A stretch of DNA of 64,000 nucleotides from Amblyomma americanum (Eukaryota; Arthropoda; Arachnida; Ixodida; Ixodidae). Below the pieces are notes generated by a model, which worked only from the letters and a program-made list of their open reading frames with translations, made no database searches and was not told the DNA's origin. Position numbers and translations under genes: made by a program. Positions 1 to 12,060 of this stretch are shown piece by piece. The stretch covers positions 62,001 through 126,000 of the forward strand of contig NW_027526652.1 in assembly GCF_052857255.1 (NCBI RefSeq). Direction: 5' to 3'. Numbering within the stretch: position 1 is the stretch's first letter; every line of letters starts with the position of its first letter.

Positions 1-1251
1 ATGCTCGTGAATCTTGCTAGTTTCAATCTAAAACGATGTATCCCGTTGTTTTGAGCCGGAATACAAGTTTTCGCACAGTTCTGAGAGAAAAAGTTTACAC
101 CGTTCTCTCGTGTACTCTTCGAGGACTTGTAAAATCGATGCTCGTGAATCTTGCTAGTTTCGATCTAAAACAATGTATCCCGTTGTTTCGAGCCGGAATA
201 CAAGTTTTCGCACAGTTCTGAGAGAAAAAGTTTTATCTTTCTCTCGTATACTCTTCGAAGACTTGTAAAATCGATGCTCGTGAATCTTGCTAGTTTCGAT
301 CTAAAACGATGTATCCCGTTGTTTTGAGCCGGAATACAAGTTTTCGCACAGTTCTGAGAGAAAAAGTTTACACCGTTCTCTCGTGTACTCTTCGAGGACT
401 TGTAAAATCGATGCTCGTGAATCTTGCTAGTTTCTATCTAAAACGATGTATCCCGTTGTTTTGAGCCGGAATACAAGATTTCGCACAGTTCTGAGAGAAA
501 AAGTTTACACCGTTCTCTCGTGTACTCTTCGAGGACTTGTAAAATCGATGCTCGTGAATCTTGCTAGTTTCTATCTAAAACGATGTATCCCGTTGTTTTG
601 AGCCGGAATACAAGTTTTCGCACAGTTCTGAGAGAAAAAGTTTTATCTTTCTCTCGTATACTCTTCGAAGACTTGTAAAATCGATGCTCGTGAATCTTGC
701 TAGTTTCGACCTAAAACGATGTATCCCGTTGTTTTGAGCCGGAATACAAGTTTTCGCACAGTTCTGAGAGAAAAAGTTTACACCGTTCTCTCGTGTACTC
801 TTCGAGGACTTGTAAAATCGATGCTCGTGAATCTTGCTAGTTTCGATTTAAAACGATGTATCCCGTTGTTTTGAGCCGGAATACAAGTTTTCGCACAGTT
901 CTGAGAGAAAAAGTTTTATCTTTCTCTCGTATACTCTTCGAAGACTTGTAAAATCGATGCTCGTGAATCTTGCTAGTTTCGATCTAAAACGATGTATCCC
1001 GTTGTTTTGAGCCGGAATACAAGTTTTCGCACAGTTCTGAGAGAAAAAGTTTTATCTTTCTCTCGTATACTCTTCGAAGACTTGTAAAATCGATGCTCGT
1101 GAATCTTGCTAGTTTCGATCTAAAACGATGTATCCCGTTGTTTTGAGCCGGAATACAAGTTTTCGCACAGTTCTGAGAGAAAAAGTTTTATCTTTCTCTC
1201 GTATACTCTTCGAAGACTTGTAAAATCGATGCTCGTGAATCTTGCTAGTTT

Positions 1252-3432
1252 CAATCTAAAACGATGTATCCCGTTGTTTTGAGCCGGAATACAAGTTTTC
1301 GCACAGTTCTGAGAGAAAAAGTTTACACCGTTCTCTCGTGTACTCTTCGAGGACTTGTAAAATCGATGCTCGTGAATCTTGCTAGTTTCGATCTAAAACA
1401 ATGTATCCCGTTGTTTCGAGCCGGAATACAAGTTTTCGCACAGTTCTGAGAGAAAAAGTTTTATCTTTCTCTCGTATACTCTTCGAAGACTTGTAAAATC
1501 GATGCTCTTGAATCTTGCTAGTTTTGATCTAAAACGATGTATCCCGTTGTTTTGAGCCGGAATACAAGTTTTCGCACAGTTCTGAGAGAAAAAGTTTACA
1601 CCGTTCTCTCGTGTACTCTTCGAGGTCTTGTAAAATCGATGCTCGTGAATCTTGCTAGTTTCGATCTAAAACGATGTATCCCGTTGTTTTGAGCCGGAAT
1701 ACAAGTTTTCGCACAGTTCTGAGAGAAAAAGTTTTATCTTTCTCTCGTATACTCTTCGAAGACTTGTAAAATCGATGCTCGTGAATCTTGCTAGTTTCGA
1801 TCTAAAACGATGTATCCCGTTGTTTTGAGCCGGAATACAAGTTTTCGCGCAGTTCTGAGAGAAAAAGTTTTGTCTTTCTCTCGTATACTCTTCGAAGACT
1901 TGTAAAATCGATGCTCGTGAATCTTGCTAGTTTCGACCTAAAACGATGTATCCCGTTGTTTTGAGCCGGAATACAAGTTTTCGCACAGTTCTGAGAGAAA
2001 AAGTTTACACCGTTCTCTCGTGTACTCTTCGAGGACTTGTAAAATCGATGCTCGTGAATCTTGCTAGTTTCGATTTAAAACGATGTATCCCGTTGTTTTG
2101 AGCCGGAATACAAGTTTTCGCACAGTTCTGAGAGAAAAAGTTTTATCTTTCTCTCGTATACTCTTCGAAGACTTGTAAAATCGATGCTCGTGAATCTCGC
2201 TAGTTTCGATCTAAAACGATGTATCCCGTTGTTTTGAGCCGGAATACAAGTTTTCGCACAGTTCTGAGAGAAAAAGTTTTATCTTTCTCTCGTATACTCT
2301 TCGAAGACTTGTAAAATCGATGCTCGTGAATCTTGCTAGTTTCGATCTAAAACGATGTATCCCGTTGTTTTGAGCCGGAATACAAGTTTTCGCACAGTTC
2401 TGAGAGAAAAAGTTTACACCGTTCTCTCGTGTACTCTTCGAGGACTTGTAAAATCGATGCTCGTGAATCTTGCTAGTTTCGATCTAAAACAATGTATCCC
2501 GTTGTTTCGAGCCGGAATACAAGTTTTCGCACAGTTCTGAGAGAAAAAGTTTTATCTTTCTCTCGTATACTCTTCGAAGACTTGTAAAATCGATGCTCTT
2601 GAATCTTGCTAGTTTTGATCTAAAACGATGTATCCCGTTGTTTTGAGCCGGAATACAAGTTTTCGCACAGTTCTGAGAGAAAAAGTTTACACCGTTCTCT
2701 CGTGTACTCTTCGAGGTCTTGTAAAATCGATGCTCGTGAATCTTGCTAGTTTCGATCTAAAACGATGTATCCCGTTGTTTTGAGCCGGAATACAAGTTTT
2801 CGCACAGTTCTGAGAGAAAAAGTTTTATCTTTCTCTCGTATACTCTTCGAAGACTTGTAAAATCGATGCTCGTGAATCTTGCTAGTTTCGATCTAAAACG
2901 ATGTATCCCGTTGTTTTGAGCCGGAATACAAGTTTTCGCGCAGTTCTGAGAGAAAAAGTTTTATCTTTCTCTCGTATACTCTTCGAAGACTTGTAAAATC
3001 GATGCTCGTGAATCTTGCTAGTTTCGACCTAAAACGATGTATCCCGTTGTTTTGAGCCGGAATACAAGTTTTCGCACAGTTCTGAGAGAAAAAGTTTACA
3101 CCGTTCTCTCGTGTACTCTTCGAGGACTTGTAAAATCGATGCTCGTGAATCTTGCTAGTTTCGATTTAAAACGATGTATCCCGTTGTTTTGAGCCGGAAT
3201 ACAAGTTTTCGCACAGTTCTGAGAGAAAAAGTTTTATCTTTCTCTCGTATACTCTTCGAAGACTTGTAAAATCGATGCTCGTGAATCTCGCTAGTTTCGA
3301 TCTAAAACGATGTATCCCGTTGTTTTGAGCCGGAATACAAGTTTTCGCACAGTTCTGAGAGAAAAAGTTTTATCTTTCTCTCGTATACTCTTCGAAGACT
3401 TGTAAAATCGATGCTCGTGAATCTTGCTAGTT
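1252..3432 (+). repeat. Tandem 1,091-bp higher-order repeat (8 monomers), two copies
   Basis: Diagnostic variants recur 1,091 bp apart. The CTCTTGAATC variant is at 1,502 and 2,593, a GACCTAAAAC unit is at about 1,936 and 3,027, the CTCGCTAG variant is near 2,206 and 3,297, and a 61-codon open stretch is at 1,264 and 2,355. The copies are roughly 1,252-2,342 and 2,343-3,432 and are almost identical. The arrangement fits a recent unequal exchange of eight units. Boundaries are approximate. Confidence 0.8.
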
Positions 3433-4299
3433 TCGATCTAAAACGATGTATCCCGTTGTTTTGAGCCGGAATACAAGTTTTCGCACAGTTCTGAGAGAAA
3501 AAGTTTACACCGTTCTCTCGTGTACTCTTCGAGGACTTGTAAAATCGATGCTCGTGAATCTTGCTAGTTTCTATCTAAAACGATGTATACCGTTGTTTTG
3601 AGCCGGAATACAAGTTTTCGCACAGTTCTGAGAGAAAACGTTTACACCGTTCTCTCGTGTACTCTTCGAGGAATTGTAAAATCGATGCTCGTGAATCTTG
3701 CTAGTTTCTATCTAAAACGATGTATCCCGTTGTTTTGAGCCGGAATACAAGTTTTCGCACAGTTCTGAGAGAAAAAGTTTTATCTTTCTCTCGTATACTC
3801 TTCGAAGACTTGTAAAATCGATGCTCGTGAATCTTGCTAGTTTCGATCTAAAACGATGTATCCCGTTGTTTTGAGCCGGAATACAAGTTTTCGCACAGTT
3901 CTGAGAGAAAAAGTTTTATCTTTCTCTCGTATACTCTTCGAAGACTTGTAAAATCGATGCTCGTGAATCTTGCTAGTTTCGATCTAAAACGATGTATCCC
4001 GTTGTTTTGAGCCGGAATACAAGTTTTCGCACAGTTCTGAGAGAAAAAGTTTACACCGTTCTCTCATGTACTCTCGAGGACTTGTAAAATCGATGCTCGT
4101 GAATCTTGCTAGTTTCGATCTAAAACGATGTATCCCGTTGTTTTGAGCCGGAATACAAGTTTTCGCACAGTTCTGAGAGAAAAAGTTTTATCTTTCTCTC
4201 GTATACTCTTCGAAGACTTGTAAAATCGATGCTCGTGAATCTTGCTAGTTTCGATCTAAAACGATGTATCCCGTTGTTTTGAGACGGAATACAAGTTTT

Positions 4300-7200
4300 C
4301 GCACAGTTCTGAGAGAAAAAGTTTTATCTTTCTCTCGTATACTCTTCGAAGACTTGTAAAATCGATGCTCGTGAATCTTGCTAGTTTCGATCTAAAACGA
4401 TGTATCCCGTTGTTTTGAGCCGGAATACAAGTTTTCGCACAGTTCTGAGAGAAAAAGTTTACACCGTTCTCTCGTGTACTCTTCGAGGACTTGTAAAATC
4501 GATGCTCGTGAATCTTGCTAGTTTCGATCTAAAACAATGTATCCCGTTGTTTTGAGCCGGAATACAAGTTTTCGCACAGTTCTGAGAGAAAAAGTTTTAT
4601 CCTTCTCTCGTATACTCTTCGAAGACTTGTAAAATCGATGCTCTTGAATCTTGCTAGTTTTGATCTAAAACGATGTATCCCGTTGTTTTGAGCCGGAATA
4701 CAAGTTTTCGCACAGTTCTGAGAGAAAAAGTTTACACCGTTCTCTCGTGTACTCTTCGAGGTCTTGTAAAATCGATGCTCGTGAATCTTGCTAGTTTCGA
4801 TCTAAAACGATGTATCCCGTTGTTTTGAGCCGGAATACAAGTTTTCGCACAGTTCTGAGAGAAAAAGTTTTATCTTTCTCTCGTATACTCTTCGAAGACT
4901 TGTAAAATCGATGCTCGTGAATCTTGCTAGTTTCGATCTAAAACGATGTATCCCGTTGTTTTGAGCCGGAATACAAGTTTTCGCGCAGTTCTGAGAGAAA
5001 AAGTTTTATCTTTCTCTCGTATACTCTTCGAAGACTTGTAAAATCGATGCTCGTGAATCTTGCTAGTTTCGACCTAAAACGATGTATCCCGTTGTTTTGA
5101 GCCGGAATACAAGTTTTCGCACAGTTCTGAGAGAAAAAGTTTACACCGTTCTCTCGTGTACTCTTCGAGGACTTGTAAAATCGATGCTCGTGAATCTTGC
5201 TAGTTTCGATTTAAAACGATGTATCCCGTTGTTTTGAGCCGGAATACAAGTTTTCGCACAGTTCTGAGAGAAAAAGTTTTATCTTTCTCTCGTATACTCT
5301 TCGAAGACTTGTAAAATCGATGCTCGTGAATCTCGCTAGTTTCGATCTAAAACGATGTATCCCGTTGTTTTGAGCCGGAATACAAGTTTTCGCACAGTTC
5401 TGAGAGAAAAAGTTTTATCTTTCTCTCGTATACTCTTCGAAGACTTGTAAAATCGATGCTCGTGAATCTTGCTAGTTTCGATCTAAAACGATGTATCCCG
5501 TTGTTTTGAGCCGGAATACAAGTTTTCGCACAGTTCTGAGAGAAAAAGTTTACACCGTTCTCTCGTGTACTCTTCGAGGAATTGTAAAATCGATGCTCGT
5601 GAATCTTGCTAGTTTCTATCTAAAACGATGTATCCCGTTGTTTTGAGCCGGAATACAAGTTTTCGCACAGTTCTGAGAGAAAAAGTTTTATCTTTCTCTC
5701 GTATACTCTTCGAAGACTTGTAAAATCGATGCTCGTGAATCTTGCTAGTTTCGATCTAAAACGATGTATCCCGTTGTTTTGAGCCGGAATACAAGTTTTC
5801 GCACAGTTCTGAGAGAAAAAGTTTTATCTTTCTCTCGTATACTCTTCGAAGACTTGTAAAATCGATGCTCGTGAATCTTGCTAGTTTCGATCTAAAACGA
5901 TGTATCCCGTTGTTTTGAGCCGGAATACAAGTTTTCGCACAGTTCTGAGAGAAAAAGTTTACACCGTTCTCTCATGTACTCTCGAGGACTTGTAAAATCG
6001 ATGCTCGTGAATCTTGCTAGTTTCGATCTAAAACGATGTATCCCGTTGTTTTGAGCCGGAATACAAGTTTTCGCACAGTTCTGAGAGAAAAAGTTTTATC
6101 TTTCTCTCGTATACTCTTCGAAGACTTGTAAAATCGATGCTCGTGAATCTTGCTAGTTTCGATCTAAAACGATGTATCCCGTTGTTTTGAGACGGAATAC
6201 AAGTTTTCGCACAGTTCTGAGAGAAAAAGTTTTATCTTTCTCTCGTATACTCTTCGAAGACTTGTAAAATCGATGCTCGTGAATCTTGCTAGTTTCGATC
6301 TAAAACGATGTATCCCGTTGTTTTGAGCCGGAATACAAGTTTTCGCACAGTTCTGAGAGAAAAAGTTTACACCGTTCTCTCGTGTACTCTTCGAGGACTT
6401 GTAAAATCGATGCTCGTGAATCTTGCTAGTTTCGATCTAAAACAATGTATCCCGTTGTTTTGAGCCGGAATACAAGTTTTCGCACAGTTCTGAGAGAAAA
6501 AGTTTTATCTTTCTCTCGTATACTCTTCGAAGACTTGTAAAATCGATGCTCTTGAATCTTGCTAGTTTTGATCTAAAACGATGTATCCCGTTGTTTTGAG
6601 CCGGAATACAAGTTTTCGCACAGTTCTGAGAGAAAAAGTTTACACCGTTCTCTCGTGTACTCTTCGAGGTCTTGTAAAATCGATGCTCGTGAATCTTGCT
6701 AGTTTCGATCTAAAACGATGTATCCCGTTGTTTTGAGCCGGAATACAAGTTTTCGCACAGTTCTGAGAGAAAAAGTTTTATCTTTCTCTCGTATACTCTT
6801 CGAAGACTTGTAAAATCGATGCTCGTGAATCTTGCTAGTTTCGATCTAAAACGATGTATCCCGTTGTTTTGAGCCGGAATACAAGTTTTCGCGCAGTTCT
6901 GAGAGAAAAAGTTTTATCTTTCTCTCGTATACTCTTCGAAGACTTGTAAAATCGATGCTCGTGAATCTTGCTAGTTTCGATCTAAAACGATGTATCCCGT
7001 TGTTTTGAGCCGGAATACAAGTTTTCGCACAGTTCTGAGAGAAAAAGTTTTATCTTTCTCTCGTATACTCTTCGAAGACTTGTAAAATCGATGCTCGTGA
7101 ATCTTGCTAGTTTCGATCTAAAACGATGTATCCCGTTGTTTTGAGCCGGAATACAAGTTTTCGCACAGTTCTGAGAGAAAAAGTTTACACCGTTCTCTCG

Positions 7201-9703
7201 TGTACTCTTCGAGGACTTGTAAAATCGATGCTCGTGAATCTTGCTAGTTTCGATCTAAAACAATGTATCCCGTTGTTTTGAGCCGGAATACAAGTTTTCG
7301 CACAGTTCTGAGAGAAAAAGTTTTATCTTTCTCTCGTATACTCTTCGAAGACTTGTAAAATCGATGCTCTTGAATCTTGCTAGTTTTGATCTAAAACGAT
7401 GTATCCCGTTGTTTTGAGCCGGAATACAAGTTTTCGCACAGTTCTGAGAGAAAAAGTTTACACCGTTCTCTCGTGTACTCTTCGAGGTCTTGTAAAATCG
7501 ATGCTCGTGAATCTTGCTAGTTTCGATCTAAAACGATGTATCCCGTTGTTTTGAGCCGGAATACAAGTTTTCGCACAGTTCTGAGAGAAAAAGTTTTATC
7601 TTTCTCTCGTATACTCTTCGAAGACTTGTAAAATCGATGCTCGTGAATCTTGCTAGTTTCGATCTAAAACGATGTATCCCGTTGTTTTGAGCCGGAATAC
7701 AAGTTTTCGCGCAGTTCTGAGAGAAAAAGTTTTATCTTTCTCTCGTATACTCTTCGAAGACTTGTAAAATCGATGCTCGTGAATCTTGCTAGTTTCGACC
7801 TAAAACGATGTATCCCGTTGTTTTGAGCCGGAATACAAGTTTTCGCACAGTTCTGAGAGAAAAAGTTTACACCGTTCTCTCGTGTACTCTTCGAGGACTT
7901 GTAAAATCGATGCTCGTGAATCTTGCTAGTTTCGATTTAAAACGATGTATCCCGTTGTTTTGAGCCGGAATACAAGTTTTCGCACAGTTCTGAGAGAAAA
8001 AGTTTTATCTTTCTCTCGTATACTCTTCGAAGACTTGTAAAATCGATGCTCGTGAATCTCGCTAGTTTCGATCTAAAACGATGTATCCCGTTGTTTTGAG
8101 CCGGAATACAAGTTTTCGCACAGTTCTGAGAGAAAAAGTTTTATCTTTCTCTCGTATACTCTTCGAAGACTTGTAAAATCGATGCTCGTGAATCTTGCTA
8201 GTTTCGATCTAAAACGATGTATCCCGTTGTTTTGAGCCGGAATACAAGTTTTCGCACAGTTCTGAGAGAAAAAGTTTACACCGTTCTCTCGTGTACTCTT
8301 CGAGGAATTGTAAAATCGATGCTCGTGAATCTTGCTAGTTTCTATCTAAAACGATGTATCCCGTTGTTTTGAGCCGGAATACAAGTTTTCGCACAGTTCT
8401 GAGAGAAAAAGTTTTATCTTTCTCTCGTATACTCTTCGAAGACTTGTAAAATCGATGCTCGTGAATCTTGCTAGTTTCGATCTAAAACGATGTATCCCGT
8501 TGTTTTGAGCCGGAATACAAGTTTTCGCACAGTTCTGAGAGAAAAAGTTTTATCTTTCTCTCGTATACTCTTCGAAGACTTGTAAAATCGATGCTCGTGA
8601 ATCTTGCTAGTTTCGATCTAAAACGATGTATCCCGTTGTTTTGAGCCGGAATACAAGTTTTCGCACAGTTCTGAGAGAAAAAGTTTACACCGTTCTCTCA
8701 TGTACTCTCGAGGACTTGTAAAATCGATGCTCGTGAATCTTGCTAGTTTCGATCTAAAACGATGTATCCCGTTGTTTTGAGCCGGAATACAAGTTTTCGC
8801 ACAGTTCTGAGAGAAAAAGTTTTATCTTTCTCTCGTATACTCTTCGAAGACTTGTAAAATCGATGCTCGTGAATCTTGCTAGTTTCGATCTAAAACGATG
8901 TATCCCGTTGTTTTGAGACGGAATACAAGTTTTCGCACAGTTCTGAGAGAAAAAGTTTTATCTTTCTCTCGTATACTCTTCGAAGACTTGTAAAATCGAT
9001 GCTCGTGAATCTTGCTAGTTTCGATCTAAAACGATGTATCCCGTTGTTTTGAGCCGGAATACAAGTTTTCGCACAGTTCTGAGAGAAAAAGTTTACACCG
9101 TTCTCTCGTGTACTCTTCGAGGACTTGTAAAATCGATGCTCGTGAATCTTGCTAGTTTCGATCTAAAACAATGTATCCCGTTGTTTTGAGCCGGAATACA
9201 AGTTTTCGCACAGTTCTGAGAGAAAAAGTTTTATCTTTCTCTCGTATACTCTTCGAAGACTTGTAAAATCGATGCTCTTGAATCTTGCTAGTTTTGATCT
9301 AAAACGATGTATCCCGTTGTTTTGAGCCGGAATACAAGTTTTCGCACAGTTCTGAGAGAAAAAGTTTACACCGTTCTCTCGTGTACTCTTCGAGGTCTTG
9401 TAAAATCGATGCTCGTGAATCTTGCTAGTTTCGATCTAAAACGATGTATCCCGTTGTTTTGAGCCGGAATACAAGTTTTCGCACAGTTCTGAGAGAAAAA
9501 GTTTTATCTTTCTCTCGTATACTCTTCGAAGACTTGTAAAATCGATGCTCGTGAATCTTGCTAGTTTCGATCTAAAACGATGTATCCCGTTGTTTTGAGC
9601 CGGAATACAAGTTTTCGCGCAGTTCTGAGAGAAAAAGTTTTATCTTTCTCTCGTATACTCTTCGAAGACTTGTAAAATCGATGCTCGTGAATCTTGCTAG
9701 TTT
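4300..9703 (+). repeat. 2,726-bp higher-order repeat (20 monomers), two adjacent copies, containing a 1,908-bp sub-unit
   Basis: The copies are roughly 4,300-6,977 and 7,026-9,703. The CTCTTGAATC variant at 4,638 recurs at 7,364, and that at 6,546 recurs at 9,272. The GAGACGGAAT variant at 6,189 recurs at 8,915, and the shortened ATGTACTCTCGAGGAC unit at 5,969 recurs at 8,695. All these offsets are 2,726 bp. Within this, a 1,908-bp offset (14 monomers) relates about 3,640-5,069 to about 5,548-6,977. One visible difference between copies is TATCC near 4,600 against TATCT near 7,326. Nested periods of 1,908 and 2,726 bp differ by 818 bp, which is six units. Confidence 0.78.
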
Positions 9704-11842
9704 CGATCTAAAACGATGTATCCCGTTGTTTTGAGCCGGAATACAAGTTTTCGCACAGTTCTGAGAGAAAAAGTTTTATCTTTCTCTCGTATACTCTTCG
9801 AAGACTTGTAAAATCGATGCTTCTGAATCTTGCTAGTTTCGATCTAAAACGATGTATCCCGTTGTTTTGGGCCGGAATACAAGTTTTCGCACAGTTCTGA
9901 GAGAAAAAGTTTTATCTTTCTCTCGTATACTCTTCGAAGACTTGTAAAATCGATGCTCGTGAATCTTGCTAGTTTCGATCTAAAACGATGTATCCCGTTG
10001 TTTTGAGCCGGAATACAAGTTTTCGCACAGTTCTGAGAGAAAAAGTTTTATCTTTCTCTCGTATACTCTTCGAAGACTTGTAAAATGGATGCTCGTGAAT
10101 CTTGCTAGTTTCGATCTAAAACGATGTATTCCGTTGTTTTGAGCCGGAATACAAGTTTTCGCACAGTTCTGAGAGGAAAAGTTTACACCGTTCTCTCGTG
10201 TACTCTTCGAGGACTTGTAAAATCGATGCTCGTGAATCTTGCTAGTTTCGATCTAAAACGATGTATCCCGTTGTTTTGAGCCGGAATACAAGTTTTCGCA
10301 CAGTTCTGAGAGAAAAAGTTTTATCTTTCTCTCGTGTACTCTTCGAAGACTTGTAAAATCGATGCTTCTGAATCTTGCTAGTTTCGATCTAAAACGATGT
10401 ATCCCGTTGATTTGAGCCGGAATAAAAGTTTTCGCACAGTTCTGAGAGAAAAAGTTTTATCTTTCTCTCGTATACTCTTCGAAGACTTGTAAAATCGATG
10501 CTCGTGAATCTTGCTAGTTTCGATCTAAAACGATGTATCCCGTTGTTTTGAGCCGGAATACAAGTTTTCGCACAGTTCTGAGAGAAAAAGTTTACACCGT
10601 TCTCTCGTGTACTCTTCGAGGACTTGTAAAATCGATGCTCGTGAATCTTGCTAGTTTCGATCTAAAACGATGTATCCCGTTGTTTTCAGCCGGAATACAA
10701 GTTTTCGCACAGTTCTGAGAGAAAAAGTTTTATCTTTCTCTCGTATACTCTTCGAAGACTTGTAAAATTGATGCTCGTGAATCTTGCTAGTTTCGATCTA
10801 AAACGATGTATCCCGTTGTTTTGAGCCGGAATACAAGTTTTCGCACAGTTCTGAGAGAAAAAGTTTTATCTTTTTCTCGTATACTCTTCGAAGACTTGTA
10901 AAATCGATGCTCGTGAATCTTGCTAGTCTCGATCTAAAACGATGTATCCCGTTGTTTTGAGCCGGAATACAAGTTTTCGCACAGTTCTGAGAGAAAAAGT
11001 TTACACCGTTCTCTCGTGTACTCTTCGAGGACTTGTAAAATCGATGCTCGTGAATCTTGCTAGTTTCGATCTAAAACGATGTATCCCGTTGTTTTGAGCC
11101 GGAATACAAGTTTTCGCACAGTTCTGAGAGAAAAAGTTTTATCTTTCTCTCGTATACTCTTCGAAGACTTGTAAAATCGATGCTCGTGAATCTTGCTAGT
11201 TTCGATCTAAAACGATGTATCCCGTTGTTTTGAGCTGGAATACAAGTTTTCGCACAGTTCTGAGAGAAAAAGTTTTATCTTTCTCTCGTATACCCTTCGA
11301 AGACTTGTAAAATCGATGCTCGTGAATCTTGCTAGTTTCGATCTAAAACGATGTATCCCGCTGTTTTGAGCCGGAATACAAGTTTTCGCACAGTTCTGAG
11401 AGAAAAAGTTTACACCGTTCTCTCGTGTACTCTTCGAGGACTTGTAAAATCGATGCTCGTGAATCTTGCTAGTTTCGATCTAAAACGATGTATCCCGTTG
11501 TTTTGAGCCGGAATACAAGTTTTCGCACAGTTCTGAGAGAAAAAGTTATATCTTTCTCTCGTATACTCTTCGAAGACTTGTAAAATCGATGCTTCTGAAT
11601 CTTGCTAGTTTCGATCTAAAACGATGTATCCCGTTGTTTTGAGCCGGAATACAAGTTTTCGCACAGTTCTGAGAGAAAAAGTTTTATCTTTCTCTCGTAT
11701 ACTCTTCGAAGACTTGTAAAATCGATGCTCGTGAATCTTGCTAGTTTCGATCTAAAACGATGTATCCCGTTGTGTTGAGCCGGAATACAAGTTTTCGCAC
11801 AGTTCTGAGAGAAAAAGTTACACCGTTCTCTCGTGTACTCTT

Positions 11843-11862
11843 TATTTTATTTATTTTATTTA
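11843..11862 (-). repeat. TAAA-rich microsatellite tail of the LINE
   Basis: On the element strand the 3' end reads as TAAATAAAATAAATAAAATA and runs straight into satellite sequence. It is a short repeat tail and not a pure poly(A), as is usual for CR1/L2-type elements. It marks the point where target-primed reverse transcription would start. Confidence 0.85.
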
Positions 11863-11863
11863 C

Positions 11864-11895
11864 AATACCCCTAAGGGCCCTCGTGCGAGGGTATT
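11864..11895 (-). promoter_or_regulatory. 3'-terminal stem-loop of the LINE
   Basis: AATACCC at 11,864-11,870 pairs with GGGTATT at 11,889-11,895, a perfect 7-bp stem with 18 bases between. A competing hairpin lies within it: CCCTC at 11,878-11,882 pairs with GAGGG at 11,887-11,891 around a four-base loop. It sits just inside the microsatellite tail. In L2/CR1-type elements such 3' stem-loops are known to be recognised by the element's own reverse transcriptase. That role is inferred here from position and shape. Confidence 0.7.
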
Positions 11896-12060
11896 ACATA
11901 GGGGGGGGCGATACAAGCATAAAAATATGGCACAGGCATTAGAAACAAAATACACGTAATAATTAATTAAAAACTAGTAATGTACACAAATAACAACAAC
12001 AAACAACGCAGAAGAAAATACTCAGTAAATGCACATAATACAACAAAAATACCAAATCTG
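11896..12060 (-). other. LINE 3' UTR, remainder
   Basis: This is the non-coding stretch between the ORF2 stop (TAA at 12,061-12,063) and the terminal stem-loop. It is AT-rich and has a run of eight C on the element strand (11,901-11,908 on the plus strand are G). I see no open frame or other signal. With the stem-loop and tail, the whole 3' UTR is about 218 bp. Confidence 0.8.

Larger units (their letters stand above)
1..11842 (+). repeat. Left satellite array, ~137-bp monomer, alternating A/B types
   Basis: This is a head-to-tail tandem array of about 87 monomers in one orientation. Unit starts at 1, 138 and 274 give periods of 137 and 136 bp. Two types can be told apart by the segment after the GAGAGAAAAAG run. 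Type A (137 bp) has TTTACACCGTTCTCTCGTG and then CTTCGAGGAC. Type B (136 bp) has TTTTATCTTTCTCTCGTA and then CTTCGAAGAC. Nearly every unit carries TTCGCACAGTTC, which distinguishes this array from the right one (TTCGCGCAGTTC). Scattered point variants recur at fixed distances and so mark higher-order repeats. The last units before 11,842 carry more private changes, as expected at an array edge. Nothing in it looks like a gene: the short open frames are by-products of the repeat. Confidence 0.97.

Noticed and set aside
36..60. CENP-B box in the monomer (TCCCGTT start)
   Set aside because: Only the first seven bases fit the reverse-complement box. The required T and the CGAA core further on are missing in the units I checked.
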